The notes under the pieces were generated by a model. The model was not told the DNA's origin and did no database searches. It saw nothing but the letters and a program-made list of their open reading frames with translations. The position numbers were made by a program, and so were the translations under genes. Positions 1-13,329 of a stretch of 64,000 bases of DNA are shown here, one piece after another (position 1 is the first letter of the stretch; each line of letters begins with the position of its first letter). This stretch comes from Vitis vinifera. Its lineage: Eukaryota > Streptophyta > Magnoliopsida > Vitales > Vitaceae. Location of the stretch: positions 4,039,501 through 4,103,500 of the forward strand of contig NC_081817.1 of NCBI RefSeq assembly GCF_030704535.1. The letters run 5' to 3'.

Positions 1-47
1 GAAGAAGGGGATACCTCTCTATAGCAATACCTTAGAATTATGTCCAA

Positions 48-271
48 ACCACCTTAAGGGGGTTATAAAGGTACCAACTCAAGGAGGGTTACAACGACAC
101 TAACCCTTTTGAAGGTTACATTGATGCCACCTTAAGGTAGGTTATGTTGGCACTACCCAAGGGGTTTATGCTAATACTACTCCCAAGGAGGTGAAGAAGC
201 AATTGTTGTCATGCATGGAAAGATATCAAGCTTTGCAAGCAAATATGATCCTAGGTGGAGCGGATAAATAG
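48..271 (+). pseudogene. Decayed 3' exon with about 27-bp Gly/Tyr-rich coding repeats
   Basis: Five to six degenerate copies of a unit of about 27 bp lie between 48 and 190. Each can be read as a variant of Pro-x-Gly-Gly-Tyr-x-Gly-Thr, but one- or two-base frame changes separate the copies. The last frame continues through a charged tail (VKKQLLSCMERYQALQ and about ten more residues) to a TAG at 269-271. This looks like the end of a gene that starts left of the window, or a fragment of one. I do not recognise the protein. The frameshifts argue for a pseudogene; an alternative is that the true frame is interrupted by introns I cannot see. Confidence 0.33.
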
Positions 272-1339
272 TTTTCCTCAACATCTACCACAAATAGGCT
301 TTCATATTATATGGATGGATGTGCATTCTACAGGCATTTGTGATAGTCAAGCATCTAAGTTGTGGTACCTATGTTGTATGGGTTTGGGTATGAGTGTCAA
401 ATACGAGTACATGTTTAAGCATTCAATCTTTCATAACTCAAATTTCACAATATGAGGACTCTGCTAAAAAGGGATTCAGAAAATGGGCACGGGTATTGGG
501 ATTTGACATAATAAAAGAAATATCAATGGAAAATAAATTGGAATCGAAGATATCCTTTTTAAAAGCTCTCATCTTTTTCCTTTACTCCTTTTTTTCCCTC
601 TTATCCCTAAATATTCTTACTAAAGTTCACTTTTCAACTAACTCTTCTTTTTCTCTAATATAATTATTACTAAGAAAATTGAAAGAATAAAAGGATATCA
701 ATGAAAAAATCAAACAATCACACCCAAAGTAAAATATGAGTATCCAATAAGGATCCCATACCTACACCCATTTCATGTCATGTCAACATAGGTACATTGG
801 GTGAAATTGAAGGATTAGGGTATCATAGGTGGGTACTTGTGCTAGGTGTCATTTTCATCCTGGCACGAGGTAAATTGGAGATGTTTCTATGGAGTTTGCA
901 TGTTGTGATGCAAGATAAAAGGCCTTATATTAATGTCGAATCATATAATTACATGGGATTGGGTCATTGGGTCATTGGTTACATATTGAGACATTGTAGG
1001 AGCTTAGCAAGATGTCTAACTTGTTGTAATGATGCTTGTGACATGAAAAGCTCAAAATTGAGCATCAACACAAACCTGTTATGAAAAGTATAGTTGACAA
1101 AAAAAGGTACCCTATGGATTATATTTGTATGTCTAATAACTTTTAAAATGATGAAGGATGAGAAGGGGATTAGCCATAATTGTGGTGGATAATTGACAGC
1201 ATGGCATCTAAGTATAGTGATGATTTTGAAAGGCTCCATTAGCAGTGGTGTGGAGGATAGGTGTTGGTTTGGAAGCTTTAAATGAAGCCCCCCCCCCCCC
1301 CCCCTCCTTTTTTAATAAAAAATCCTACTTCAAGCCCTT
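272..1339. other. Intergenic, no gene seen
   Basis: Only short open frames without recognisable features occur here. A run of 17 C residues sits at 1,288-1,304, just before the LINE-derived sequence. Confidence 0.5.
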
Positions 1340-2005
1340 AATTGTGGGCAAACTTTCCTCTTTTCCTACCAAGTTGGTTTGGAATCCAAGGGCACCTTCT
1401 AAGGTTTGTTCTGTTTTGTTTTGTGGTTGTTGTGTCAGGGTGTGTTTGGGAGGGAGGAGGGGGGCAGGGGGTAAATGAGCTCACAAGGAGAGGATGGGCC
1501 TTGGTCAATTAGTGCTGCTCCTATAAATAAGATTTTGAAACTGCAGACTACATTCTCATCCACTGCAAGTGAACTCCAAGTTATGGTTGGTGTTTGCCAT
1601 GGATCTCTCACCAATCCATCAAAGGTGTCCTGCTTAGTTGGCAAGGCTCTGCTGCAGGTGTCAGGCACAAGATGGTGTGGAGGCTATCTCCTTTGTGTCC
1701 TTTTTAGATAATCTGGAAAAAGAACAACAATAGAACCTTTGAAATGGTGGAACAGTCCATTTTGGTGATGAAAAATGTGTTTCTGAGAACCTTTTTTGTG
1801 TGGTCTAATGGGAAGTTTCTTTCTTTGATTTTGTAAAGAGCTGGGTGTTGGTTAGTTTGGTAAAGGTTCTTTATTTTTTGTTTCTTTCCTTTTGTAATCA
1901 TGCTGCTTGTATACTTTGTGTGCATGACGGTTGCAACCATTTTACATAGGCACCCTACTAATATATTTATCCTTATCTTGCATATTAAAAGAAAAGGTAA
2001 ATGGT
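1340..2005 (+). mobile_element. LINE (L1-type) 3' end remnant: zf-RVT region and tail
   Basis: Translation of the plus strand in shifting frames gives the zinc-binding region that follows reverse transcriptase in plant LINEs. At about 1,360-1,410 the peptide FPTKLVWNPRAPSKV is seen. At about 1,705-1,800 there is IIWKKNNNRTFE followed by a Val-Trp-Ser segment. At about 1,950-2,000 a hydrophobic tail ends in HIKRKG. These are the usual C-terminal landmarks of plant non-LTR reverse transcriptases. Stops and frameshifts are frequent, and the middle part (1,440-1,690) is rearranged, so it is a dead fragment. Endonuclease and the reverse-transcriptase core are absent. Confidence 0.6.
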
Positions 2006-2647
2006 TCACTCAGTGATGCTAGGGAAGAAATGTAACAACTTGATAGTAGCTGCTATTTGATAGTATACCTCACTACAGAATGAATTGCCCAATCAACATT
2101 TTAGGAGAGTTGAGCATTATTTATTTATTTACTTATGACATTATTCAATAAATAACTGAGATAATTTGGGGTTACTTTTAGGATCCTTTCTTTTTTATTA
2201 ACTTTTTAGTTTTTTAAGGGTTGATCATAATGTGATCAAGGATAAACTAGTAAGTTCTTGGTGGAAGATCATCAAGATGAGCAATGAACAGGTGATCACC
2301 AGCACAATCTGATCTTATTCAATTGGAGTTATAACTTGTGGGCCATTACATGGTATTCAGGTTTCTCATAATCCTTTTCTGTCTTTGGTTTGGGGATTTG
2401 ATAAATAAGTTGCTTGGATCTACTCTGCTACTAACCACTTGAGTTGTATCTTTCTTGTCCCTTCTGTTTTATTATTGATTTTTTTTTTCTTTTGATATGC
2501 CAAAGCTGCAGCTGGTAAGAGAAACAGTACCCTCCAAACAATTCCAGAGAACCATGATACAAGGCTGACTGCATTGATTACTGCTTATACATTATTTATG
2601 TCTGATTTGGGTGCTCCAGTGGAATTCCGTGGTTAATTTGGTCACTA
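2006..2647. other. Upstream region of GC1
   Basis: AT-rich DNA without a coding signal. It should hold the promoter and 5' UTR of the GC1 gene. I cannot place the transcription start; no clear TATA box stands out. Confidence 0.4.
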
Positions 2648-5600
2648 ATGTGGCCTTTGTATCTTCTCTTTAACAAGTTTCTGAAAACCGAAGAAGAAAA
2701 TGCTCATGAAGCAGATGAATACCCAAAAGGCTTGGTTGAATCCTACTCACTTGAGCAATTACCAAGTAATGGAAAATGCCCTAATGTAAACTTGCCCCAT
2801 TCACACTTTGTTGAAGTGAGTACATCATCATTTTACTTTTACCTTTTAATTTGTTGTTACAATTCAAACTTTTGCCAGTGGACACTCTAGTACTGATGTA
2901 CAGAATCAACTGGCACTTTTTTTTCTTTTAATGATACACATTCTTTTAGATGAAATCTGCAATTGGATTGGTTCTGGTTTGGTTTCTTTTTAAATCTATT
3001 GAGGTATGTGGGCTTATAGGTTCCACATATGAATCAACTAAGCACTTGGGATTGTGGTCTTGCTTGTGTTTTGATGGTTTTGAGAACTTTTGGCATCAAT
3101 AACTGCAATATTCAAGCATTGGAAGAGCTCTGCTGCACAACTAGGTGCCTTCTTCTTTTGCAAATTTATAATTTTAATTTCCTGCAGTATTGTTTCATTT
3201 ATAACTGTGCTTCTTTTATATTATTGCTTTAATAGGAGGTAATAGTTAAAATATATAGTTTAACATATCCTAGATACTCTATATGACCTACTGCAATAAA
3301 TCTTAGACATGTGATTGTATGAGCAGGGATAGCTTATCAGTATTCGAGACCTTGTTATTTCTGTTTACAATATTGCCTTTCGGAATGTGAATGATTTTCA
3401 TTGTATTCATGATCGCTACGATGATATATTTTTCCTAAATTTCGTATTTGGAAAATAAAAGCTTGTTTTGATGGTAAATCATTCATTTATGTGAATGTAA
3501 CTTCAAGTTCTTTTCAATGACAGGAAATTTTGCCTATGATCCAATGTTTTTGTGTCTATTTCTCGTGTGACTTGGTACATATGGTGTCATAAAATTAGTT
3601 TGTTAATTTTATGATATCTCCTGTGATGGTAGTCACCAGTTAAATGGTGGCACTTTGTTTCAGTGCATTCAGCATGAAGCAAATGAAGAAAATATATAAA
3701 CTCATGGAAGACATTATAGAATAAAGGAACTTGTGGTAAATGAGCAATATCCATCCCTCTCTTCCTTTTTCGATATCCATGAATCAGACCAAGAAAACAA
3801 AATAAAAAATCATGTTGAATTAGTACTATGTTCTACTCCTCCTTTGTTGTTCACTTCTGTTGGGTAAATGTTAGATAGACATCGTGCTGGATAAATATTG
3901 GACACTCATACCCATGATGTATAAGATCTGGACAGAGTTATTTCACACATTATGAAGTGCCCTTTTGAATATCAGACAGAAGTCATCCTCGACTTATTTG
4001 CCTTTTCCTCGTAGCATAGTTTTTATACATGACTACATGGATTTCTGTTTCCTTGCTAACAAAATAATATCTGTTATCTTATTTGAAAAATTGATGAAGT
4101 ATTGTGTAGATTATATTGAACGGTAAGCTTGAGCATTGATCTTGATGCAAATAACATATTTATTGATAAATTGGAGTGTTAATATATTGTATTGATGCCT
4201 GCTATTCCAGTTGCTATTGGAGACTGCATGCACATCCTTCAAAGGATGTATTTTTCACAAATTCAAAATTAGCTAACATGCATATTCTTGATAAATTTTC
4301 CTCTGTTGATGCCTTGTTTGCAGCATTTGGACTGTTGATCTGGCATATTTACTGCAGAAGTTCTCTGTTAGTTTTTCGTACTTCACTGTAACTTTAGGAG
4401 CAAACCCAAATTTTTCTGTGGAGACATTTTACAAGGTGATTTTTTTAATAAATGTGTGCTCTTTCTTCCAGAAAGTTTGGTTTCCCTGCTAAATGTGTTT
4501 AAGTCATTCTGTAATGGACTTGCCATGATGTATGATGCTTTTTATACTTGGTAAACTTGCTAGTTTTCCTCTGTCACTTCCAACAAACTTATAATGCCCG
4601 AGTTCAAACATCTTTTGCAGGATCAATTGGCTACCGATCTAGTGCGTGTGGATTCTCTTTTTAAGAAGGCAATGGAAGCTGGAATTGATATACAGGTATT
4701 ATAAGTTCATTTGAATATGCATCATTTTGAGGTTCATCTGGGAAAGAATTAAATAAAAACTTAATCGTCACTACCAAGATAAGAAATAGGATGCTTATAA
4801 ATTGATTATTTATCTTTCTTTTTTTAATCCTTTTGGGGAAGGATGTGTGAGATTGCTTTCTTTTGAGTTAGTAATCTTCATATCTTATTTTCTTGTTTAT
4901 GCATGATTTTTAAACTTCTCTTGTAGTTAAGCCAATGAACCTCCTCTTTTTACAGTGCAGATCAATCAGTGGAGATGAAATTTCACTCTTGATCTTGTCA
5001 GGGAAATATATTGCAATTGCTTTAATTGATCAGTATAAATTAAGGTACAAACTTTTTGTAATTTAATTGTTCTGATTTTTCTGCTTGACGATCTTATTCT
5101 TTAATTGATATCGTGTCAATCATTACATAACCTGTTCATCTTATATTTACAGTAGTTATGGCTGATTCTATCATTTGCTTGCTACTTGGGTGACTTCAAA
5201 CTAAAGGCTTCACTTTTAAGAACAAATTATCTATATAATTGGTCTACTATTGAATAGGGCTTATGGAAAATTTTGTTGATGCAGTCAGTCTTGGTTGGAG
5301 AATGTTCATGTCTCAGGCTTCTGTGGTGGCTACTCAGAATACACTGGTGAGGATGGTGCCTTTTTTTTTTTTTTGTACTTTTTTTTTTCCATTTGTTTTG
5401 TTGTTACCCTGTTGCAAATGCAGTTATAATTCTCCTAGTGTGTTTATGAGGGAAAGCGTTCAACTTTTGGCCAACTCCTGAAATCGTTTGTTGTGGACAC
5501 AAGTTGCTATGTGACAAAATAAATTGCTCACTTTGATAATTTTAAGATAACACCTGCATATGCTGAGCATTATTAGGGATTAGGGTTGGTAAAGTTTAAT

Positions 5601-8600
5601 ACGATTCACCAACACAAGTTGAACTCGATATGTTTTTTGCAGGTTTGAGTTCAAAGTATAATCATATTTAGGTGAAATTTGTGTTAGCATATATAACTCA
5701 TTTAATAAACAGGTGGTTTTTGGGTCAACCTACATCACACGAATTTGACTCAAATTGACCTATTTAATAATTGTGTTGATTAACCTTTTTATAGCTATAA
5801 TCTATTTAACTCACATTTGACTCATGTAAAATTTGATTTTGAATAAATAGGTCAATTGAGTCATAAACATACGAGGTTGAGAGGTTAATCATATCGACTC
5901 AAATAAGGATTCACTCAATCTGATTATTAAATAAGACTTAAATCACTTGATTATTAAATGGGTTATACTACGTGTTACCTATTTAATAATTAGGTCGTAT
6001 TTGGATTTGTAGTTCTAACTTCTAACCTGATTATTATTCGTACATATTAGGGTTGACCTATTTAGTCAAATGTTTGAGTTTTGATACAACATGGACATGA
6101 CCCACCAACACAAATGGCCACTCTTATTAGGGATGACTTGTTTTTATGGTGGGGTAGTGTGTAACTCTCCTTTGACCAGGTTTTGTGTCAAGCTGTCTAG
6201 AAAAAGAAAGGATATGTTGGCCTACAAGGGAAACTGGAGGGCTTTTTCATGGTTGTTTTATTGTTGTTGCATTCCACTGGAAGGTGACAAAAGCTTTTCA
6301 AGTAATTCAGTTTGGAGCACACTTGGTCCTTTGAAAGGTTTCTTTCCCCCCTTTTGATTGTGATGCTGGTTCACCATAAGACCATGAAAATTAGTCCTTT
6401 TTTTAGCAGGCTGTGAGTGGTTCCAAATACATATCATATGTTGAAGGAAATACATCCCCTTCTGATTCACTGTATTAGAGATTCAAAGTAATGGATTTCT
6501 ATTTTCTTGCTTCTTGGAATCTACTGTCTTCAGTGTCTGTTCTTTATCATGAGCTGATGGTTGTAGGTTTTTATTGGGAATGGGCACACTTTGTTGGTAG
6601 CTATATTTTGTGCAATCTGTTGCAATTGGCAGGTAGTGCTGCTCTCTACAATATGGGGGATGGATGATAGTTCTGTTCTGTACAATGTGCTGTATTTTGA
6701 GGGGAGGGGGGTTGGGGTGGGGAAAGAGGGAATGGGAGATCTGTGAAGGGTTTCTCCCCTTGTGGTACCAAAGGTGAAGGAAATCCTGTTGAACTTTATG
6801 TATTTTAGGTTTTAGAGGTGAGTGATTTTAGAGGAGTTTTTTCTTCTTCTTCTTCTTCTTCCTTTTTTTATTTATTTTTTTTTGCTGGAATTTTTTTGGT
6901 AACTTTGCCTTTCATTGGTTTGCTTTGCTATGTATCTTTCCTCTGTATTGTTTGGTAACCCTGAGTCTCCATTGAGTTAAGCCTTGCCCATTTTGTTTTG
7001 GAACTCAACTTTTTTTTTTTCCATTCAAGAATAGAATCAAAAGTGACTTATAAGCAATCCCTAATAAGATGCTTCTCTAATCCCCATGCAAGATGGACAT
7101 AAAGATTGTCTGCTTAGATATTCTGACACTTCTGAAGCTTCATAGTTATTTAATTATGATTAACATCTTCTACAACCTCATACCTTCTTGTCCAGCTTGG
7201 CAATTTTCTGCCCCTTACAGTTTTCTTAGGAATTGTATTGTGATATGTGCTGTGAGTTTGTTATATCTTCATTTATGTATGTTGGATATGAACTAATCCA
7301 TATAATGATGACATTTTCAGGTCACTATGTTGTAATATGTGGCTATGATGTTGATACAGATGAGTTTGAGATTAGAGATCCTGCCAGCTCCCGGTATCAT
7401 CTTTGTTTTCCATCTCCATCAGTAATAATCTCTTATCTATCCCATCAAATAATTGCCAGAATTAACTTCTCTATAGAAAGTGGAAGATTTAATAAGCTTT
7501 AAAACATTATGCCCTCCACAGTGAAATGGACTTGAGTGCTGATATTCCGTGTCATGTTATACCGTAATGTAAGGACCTATTTGCAAACTATTCTTGAAAA
7601 TAGTTTTCTAACTTAGAAAATATGTTTGGCAAACTTTTGACAGAAAATAATTTTCTAAAAATTTGTTCAAAAACCAAGTTGTTCTTTTAAGAATAAATCT
7701 GAGGTGTTCTCAGTCGTTCAATGCAAGAAATAAAAATATGGAGTATACATTGGAAACTTTCATATTATTGTCTATAAGTGCATAACACCTTCTATGGAGA
7801 GTAAGCTGAGAAAATTGTTTTTCATAATTGAGTTCCCAAATAGAATTTTCTTCCTAAAAACAATTGTTTTAGAATAGTTTTTTGAAAACTGTATTTGAAA
7901 ATATCATCTACCAAGCCCAAAATGGCTCTGTGGAAGAAAACCAGAAAGTCATAATCATCTCAGGATTGTCTTATCATGTTATAGCTTCATGAATGATCCC
8001 AAACATGATGTCTCAGGTTCTTAGTTGTATGTACTTGTGACTTGTTTTTTCTGGGAAACAAATTGTTTATACAAAAGAATAATAATACTGACGAGTGATG
8101 TATAATATTTAGAGTTCTGCAGTTACTTTGTCTAAATTTAGCTCATGTTCAAAGCATTTCCTGGAAACTTGTAGGAAACATGAGAGGATTTCATCAAATT
8201 GCCTAGAAGAAGCTCGCAAATCATTTGGTACTGATGAGGATCTTCTCTTGGTAATCCATTTAACTTTCTCTGACTTCCCCCTGTTTTTGTTGCATCAGAA
8301 TATTTGTATTATAATTGCTTGAGATGATTTGCCTGCTACATTTGTATTCACCTGTGATCATGCTAACCTGAAGAGATGGGCCCATTACTATAAATATATG
8401 CATAAAGACATTCGTTTCTTGTTCATCTCATCATCCTTTCCTTTGGTAATGTCATACCAAATATTTAAGTTAGGTTATGTTTGGTTCTCATAAAGTACTG
8501 AGGAAAGACAAAGACAAAAATGCGAAGGTTTTTTTTTTCTCATGTTTAGTTTCGCAAAGGAAAATACAAAAGAAAATCAAATATAATTAAAATTATTTAA

Positions 8601-9550
8601 AATTTTATATATTTTAAAATTATTTAATCTTTACACAAAAGAAGTGAAATGAATTTGAAATAACAAACAAAAATAATTATTCATTTTAAATCTATTTTTC
8701 ATTTTCCTTCTTTTTTTTTTTCCCTATACTTTTCCACTCTATTTTATTTCTTTCACATTTTCTCTCAAATTTTCCGGGAACTAAACATAGCCTGAGGATT
8801 TTCAGCTCTAGTGTGGTAACAATATTCTTTCAAGCATTAGAACATTCATCCCTTATTATCTTATCAGATAAAAACGATATCCATTGAGACGATGAGGCTG
8901 GCTGCAGGTGGGTGTGCCAATGAACCCTAGTCATCCCTGGAATTGCACTATTTTTGCGTAAAAGGGCCAATGTTTTTACAAGTGACTAAAACTGTTATCA
9001 TTTTTTTCAAGTCTTATGGTTATTTGACTGCTGCTGGGTTCATTTATGTTAAGGTATATACAGAAAATTCCAGTTCGGAAGTATGGAGTTTGAATTCATA
9101 CCACAATTACACAAATTCTATTTAATTGGATGGCATTCAGCCTTGATCCCAGCTTTTATAGTCAAGTGAAACCAGTCCATTTTCTTTGTAGAGTCTGTTT
9201 CCCTAATATGGAATGTATGGGAATGTGTTGGGGCTTGAGCGGTTGGAGCCCAGATTTGATCGACTCCTAAACTAATCAGTTATGTAGGATACACTATTGC
9301 TAGATGTATTTTCGGTTATTTCCACAGTTTTTGTGTGTAATATGGTAACCCTTCAAACTACTAGAGAAGCACCGAGTACAACTCTGGCAAGATAATTCCT
9401 ATTGACAGCACTTCCATTTCCTGCTTGAAAATAATTCAGAAGCTGCTTCACCAATTGTTGCTTTTGTGGTTTGAATTTTCCATGCAGATCTCAATGGAGA
9501 AGACTAAGAGAGAGGATTCGGAGAAAATGGAAGATAAAAGCAACCTGTAG
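2648..9550 (+). CDS. GC1: Guanylyl cyclase 1-like protein (GC1 family, C39-like fold), 280 aa
   Basis: Nine exons join in frame with GT-AG borders: 2648-2815, 3020-3144, 4324-4435, 4621-4695, 4956-5044, 5285-5346, 7321-7393, 8175-8250 and 9488-9550 (TAG). The total is 843 nt, or 280 residues, close to the roughly 275-residue Arabidopsis GC1. The order of motifs matches that family from memory: MWPL start, QLSTWDCGLACVLMVLR (residues 62-78), SIWTVDLAYLLQKF, LVRVD, CRS, GHYVVICGYD (211-220), EIRDPASS and FGTDEDLLL. The family is annotated as a soluble plant guanylyl cyclase (GTP to cGMP; Pfam Guanylate_cyc_2). Cys68, His212 and Asp230 sit as in a C39-type cysteine-peptidase fold. No signal peptide or membrane segment is obvious. 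Introns 6, 7 and 8 are enlarged by repeats. The start is the first ATG and agrees with the family N-terminus. Confidence 0.9.
5581..6123. mobile_element. 543-bp insertion in GC1 intron 6 with 11-bp direct repeats
   Basis: The 11-mer TTATTAGGGAT occurs at 5,570-5,580 and again at 6,124-6,134, flanking an AT-rich segment. The segment is rich in the words GGGTT, GACCTATTTA and CCACCAACAC, as seen in common dispersed plant repeats. An 11-bp target duplication would suit a Mutator-like or retroposed insertion. I could not define clear terminal inverted repeats, so the class is open. Confidence 0.5.
7570..7925. mobile_element. Possible MITE in GC1 intron 7
   Basis: A block rich in TTTTCAAAAA/TTTTTGAAAA words starts with GGACCTATTTGCAAACTATTC and ends with AAATATCATCTACCAAGCCC. 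The two ends are weakly inverted, as in the GGGCCTGTTTGG-type MITEs of dicots. No target duplication could be fixed. Confidence 0.3.
8471..8795. mobile_element. MITE in GC1 intron 8
   Basis: Terminal inverted repeats are visible: TAGGTTATGTTTGGTTC on the left, and GAACTAAACATAGCCTGA on the right, whose complement is TCAGGCTATGTTTAGTTC. The interior is AT-rich without coding capacity. The size of about 325 bp fits a MITE. A related copy lies at 42,195-42,480. Confidence 0.6.
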
Positions 9551-10221
9551 CCTGTAGGTATAACTTTCCTATTGATCCTTGACATCAGTCACCGGATCTA
9601 ATTATGTGGATAGCTTTTGTTGCATATATGCTAGGGTTTTGGGTGTTTGTACAACATGTGATTATAAGGCAAACCACTGATTCGCATTTATTCAATACAA
9701 ACAACAACGGGGCAGTGTTAAATAATATGTATTATTTCCTTTTCATTCTCTCTGTATATGAATTTCATCTAAATTGGGACGCAACTTCCAACAGATTCTC
9801 AAGACTCAGAACTTCTCTTCCTGTCTAGGTTTGTTGTTTTCTCTCAATATATCAATGAATTGTTGTTTATTATCCCAAAATTGAAGCCGATGCAGTTCGT
9901 AATTAATGAGCATGCTAACCCCTAACACCCATGAAGACAATATTAATAAGTACAAACCTCCTTTTTCCTCACTTCTTTCTACCATAACCGACTTATTGGT
10001 ACTAGACGGAAATGTCGTCTTGGCAAAATCAACGATATTATTGTAGGCCAGTGGTGGAGATTATCATTGATAATATAATTGCGGAGTGGTATGGAGCGGA
10101 GACATGGAAGATGGAGGTGGGTCAAGGTGGTGATGCAAGTGATGGTGGAACCGTGGAAGACAGATTTCCGAGAACCTCCACAGCAGAGCTCCCGACACTT
10201 CTTCTTGTTTCCCGGATATCA
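9551..10221. other. Downstream flank of GC1
   Basis: The 3' UTR of GC1 should lie here. A short GC-richer stretch (10,000-10,250) gives overlapping open frames on both strands but none looks like a protein. Confidence 0.35.
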
Positions 10222-11670
10222 ATCCTCCCATGTCTTCCTCCATACACACTCCATAACTTGACAAAAAAATAATAAAAAAAATGAAACCCTAATTCTTAAT
10301 TTGGATTAATAACTAAATTCTAACTTGTCTTTTCTACTTATTCTGATCAGTTTGGTTTGCCACTAAGTGACTTCACAGAGTAAACAAATATTTCTTTTCT
10401 TTTTTATTTTTTTATTTTTGCCTTTTTTTTTAATGACTCAAAGAGTATTTAATGAAAAGGGGTACAATCTAAACACTTGGGGGGTTTTCCAGTGATCACG
10501 GAGAGATGTTTCTTCTTTAAAATAAAATCAATTTGATGAAAATGAACATAATAATTTTTTGATTATTCCCTCTCCTTTTGGGTGACAGAGATGCATGCTT
10601 GTTGTAAGGCACAATAATTTGGATACAAACAGATTGATGTTTTCCCTTTGATGCTGCCTGCATCCCATTACACCTTAAAATAGGGCACTCATTTGCATTA
10701 TATTCACCCTTAAAAAAAAACAAACAAACAAATAAAGAGATTCCATGACATCACATAAATTTTTTATAGAGTAAACTATTTATACACTGTGTTTGGAGTT
10801 GTACTTTCATAAGACCTCTTTATTTATAAAGAGGTTTATTTTAGAATCACCTCTAGACTATGTCTCAATTCATTAAATAATTCAAAGTTAAATTAATAAA
10901 ATACATAATATTCCTTAAATAACCAAATGAGCATCATTTACTTCTTTATTTGTTTGTTAAGGTTAAGAACACAACCTCCAAGAGGTCAAATACAACAACA
11001 TTTCTTATACAAATTAATTGAGGGATTCTGCAAAGAAAGGAAGCCTCTAGTTTTCTTGCAATAGTGGTATACTTTGATGTATATCTTCCATCTACAAGTA
11101 TTCAATCATAAAATATACATTCTTCCATATAAAAATGTCCAAAAAAAAAAAACCCATATTCCTAAAAAAGTTGATTCTTTAAATAATAGAAAATACTAAT
11201 TTGTTTATAATTATAAGGTGGGTAATGCAAGTAAGCCCAAAGAAAAAGAGTACAAGGAAGCATGTGCAGCCACACATAGACCAAGTTGCCATGACTCTCT
11301 TTTGAGTCACTATGCGACAATACACCTAATAAAAAGCACATAAACAAGAAGTGGAAGGACATAAAGTCGTAAGCCTTTGTCCTCCCATGTTGCCTTCAAA
11401 TCTAGATCAAGGAAAAATATTGGATTGAGAGGAGGTCCACATTCAATGTAAATCCTAGGGTTTGTTTGTTTGTTTTTGGAAAAACCAAACAGTGACTGTT
11501 ATCCCAATGTGGAGGGCGTACTCAAAATGGCTCTGCTCCGTCAATAATAATCGACCCACCTTATCTTCTCAATCTATTTCACTTTTTAATAATTCAATAC
11601 TCCCTATTCACTGAACTTTGCTCTATTTTGATTGGAATTTCTTTTGAATATGTTTCTTTATACATATAAA
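10222..11670. repeat. Non-coding segmental duplication, copy 1
   Basis: Positions 10,222-10,535 and 11,205-11,670 match 24,336-24,668 and 24,670-25,100 respectively, in the same order and strand. The match begins with ATCCTCCCATGTCT and the CCATACACACTCCATAACTT run. Copy 1 holds about 670 bp (10,536-11,204) that copy 2 lacks. Neither copy shows a coding frame. Confidence 0.75.
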
Positions 11671-13329
11671 AAGAGATTTAAAATTAATAATAAATTATTT
11701 TTATATATATATTTATTAATTTTAATGATATTGAATTCTCTTTCATATTCTTATGATAAAATAAACATAAACAAAATCATATTTTTAATACTTAATTTCC
11801 AAAATCATTAATTATTTAGTCACCTTCAAATATCATTAAGAATCCTCTCAACTAGATAAATAAAAATAGACGTTGATACTTCTGTACAGTGTCCGTTAAA
11901 TTCCCACCAATTTTCCCGTGACAAGAGTCTCGGATGCGCCTCTTTATTGAGAATCATCAAGTTGTATGAGCACAAAAGAGCTGTTGCAGTGGTATAAAGT
12001 AGCATTTGAAACGGTTGATGTAACCCTTCATATTTCCAACCACCATGATATAAAAGCATGGTACTATGATTGGTAATAGACTTTGATCCATATCCTAACT
12101 TTGTCTAGAACGTGACCCACAATATTTAATATCATAGGATCAATGCAAATTTATGGAACTTGCAACTGCCATGCCATTCATGACCGTGGGGACAGGCGGT
12201 CAAAGATAGGGGGAGACACTAGGCCATTAAAGTTGAAGAAGAAACAAAGTTAAGAGACCACAACACCTTCCTCACCATTAATCAAGGCGGCATGTTCCCT
12301 CGATATTCCCACGCCCCCATGCTTAATGACTTAATCTTGATGTTTTCTTTTCTTTTTTTCACTGCACGCACTGGGGATGGAACAAGGAAATTAAAATGCA
12401 AATGCCAAGTGGTCAATTCTAGAGGTTTTCTCTCTATAAACTGTGTGACAAATTTTTCCCTTTGTTTTTTTCTTCTCTTAATACATAGGTTTGACCCTGA
12501 TGCACCTTCTTTTTCGGCTTCCAATCAGCTTGATTTGGATGATTGCCGTTTGATTGAATACCCCAGACACAATCTTCTACTCTTTTACTTCTGAAACCTT
12601 TATTCAGTGCCACACTCTTCGCGTAATGTTTTATCAATCCGACGGCCATTGCCACCTTAATTGTCACTAAAAATCAGTCCACCTCTCTGGTAATTCTCAT
12701 TGACGTCACAGCCCACTCATGAGTCATATGGCTCGTGTCCATAGGCTCAAGCAGCATCCTATCCTATGGCCCTTTATGTAAGAAATTTACACACCAACGT
12801 GAGCTTATGGCCTTAATCATCCAACTGTGGTTTACGGGTCCTACAGTGGGAAACAAAGGAACAGAGAATGTTGGGTATGGAAGCTCACCAACTTTTGCAC
12901 GGCCAGCCATGAAAAGCAAAAGGTAAAAGAAGAGAGGAAATAAAAGGAAACAAAGCACATAAGAATGTATAATAATGGAAGCAAGCTTAGGAGTCACTCA
13001 AGAAAAACCCTTGTAACACCTTCTCATTTATCTTAAAGCTCTGGAGTGTAGACCCACTCCCACTCTGGCCTCCACTCACTTCCCACCACTCACGGCTTGG
13101 ACTGTCAAAATATGAGCATGTTTCCCAAATTATGAGTCACGGACGATATTTTGCTTTTTCTGAAATCTTGTTTCCTGGAAGATTTTTCGTTTTGGGTTTG
13201 GGGAGTCACATGCACGCGCCACTAAAATTTTGGGGTGGAGGGAGGCACGGGTGATCTCAGATCTGCCGCACCAAAAAGTCGGAATCCCCTGTAAGCCAGG
13301 TGGTGGTAGACGGCATTCATTTCGTCCAA
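11671..13329. other. Intergenic, no gene seen
   Basis: Mixed-composition DNA with short frames only. There is no recognisable protein, RNA or transposon signature that I can support. Confidence 0.4.

Noticed and set aside
1288..1304. Run of 17 C as a possible structural signal
   Set aside because: A homopolymer next to a decayed LINE is most simply slippage or a sequencing or assembly artefact.
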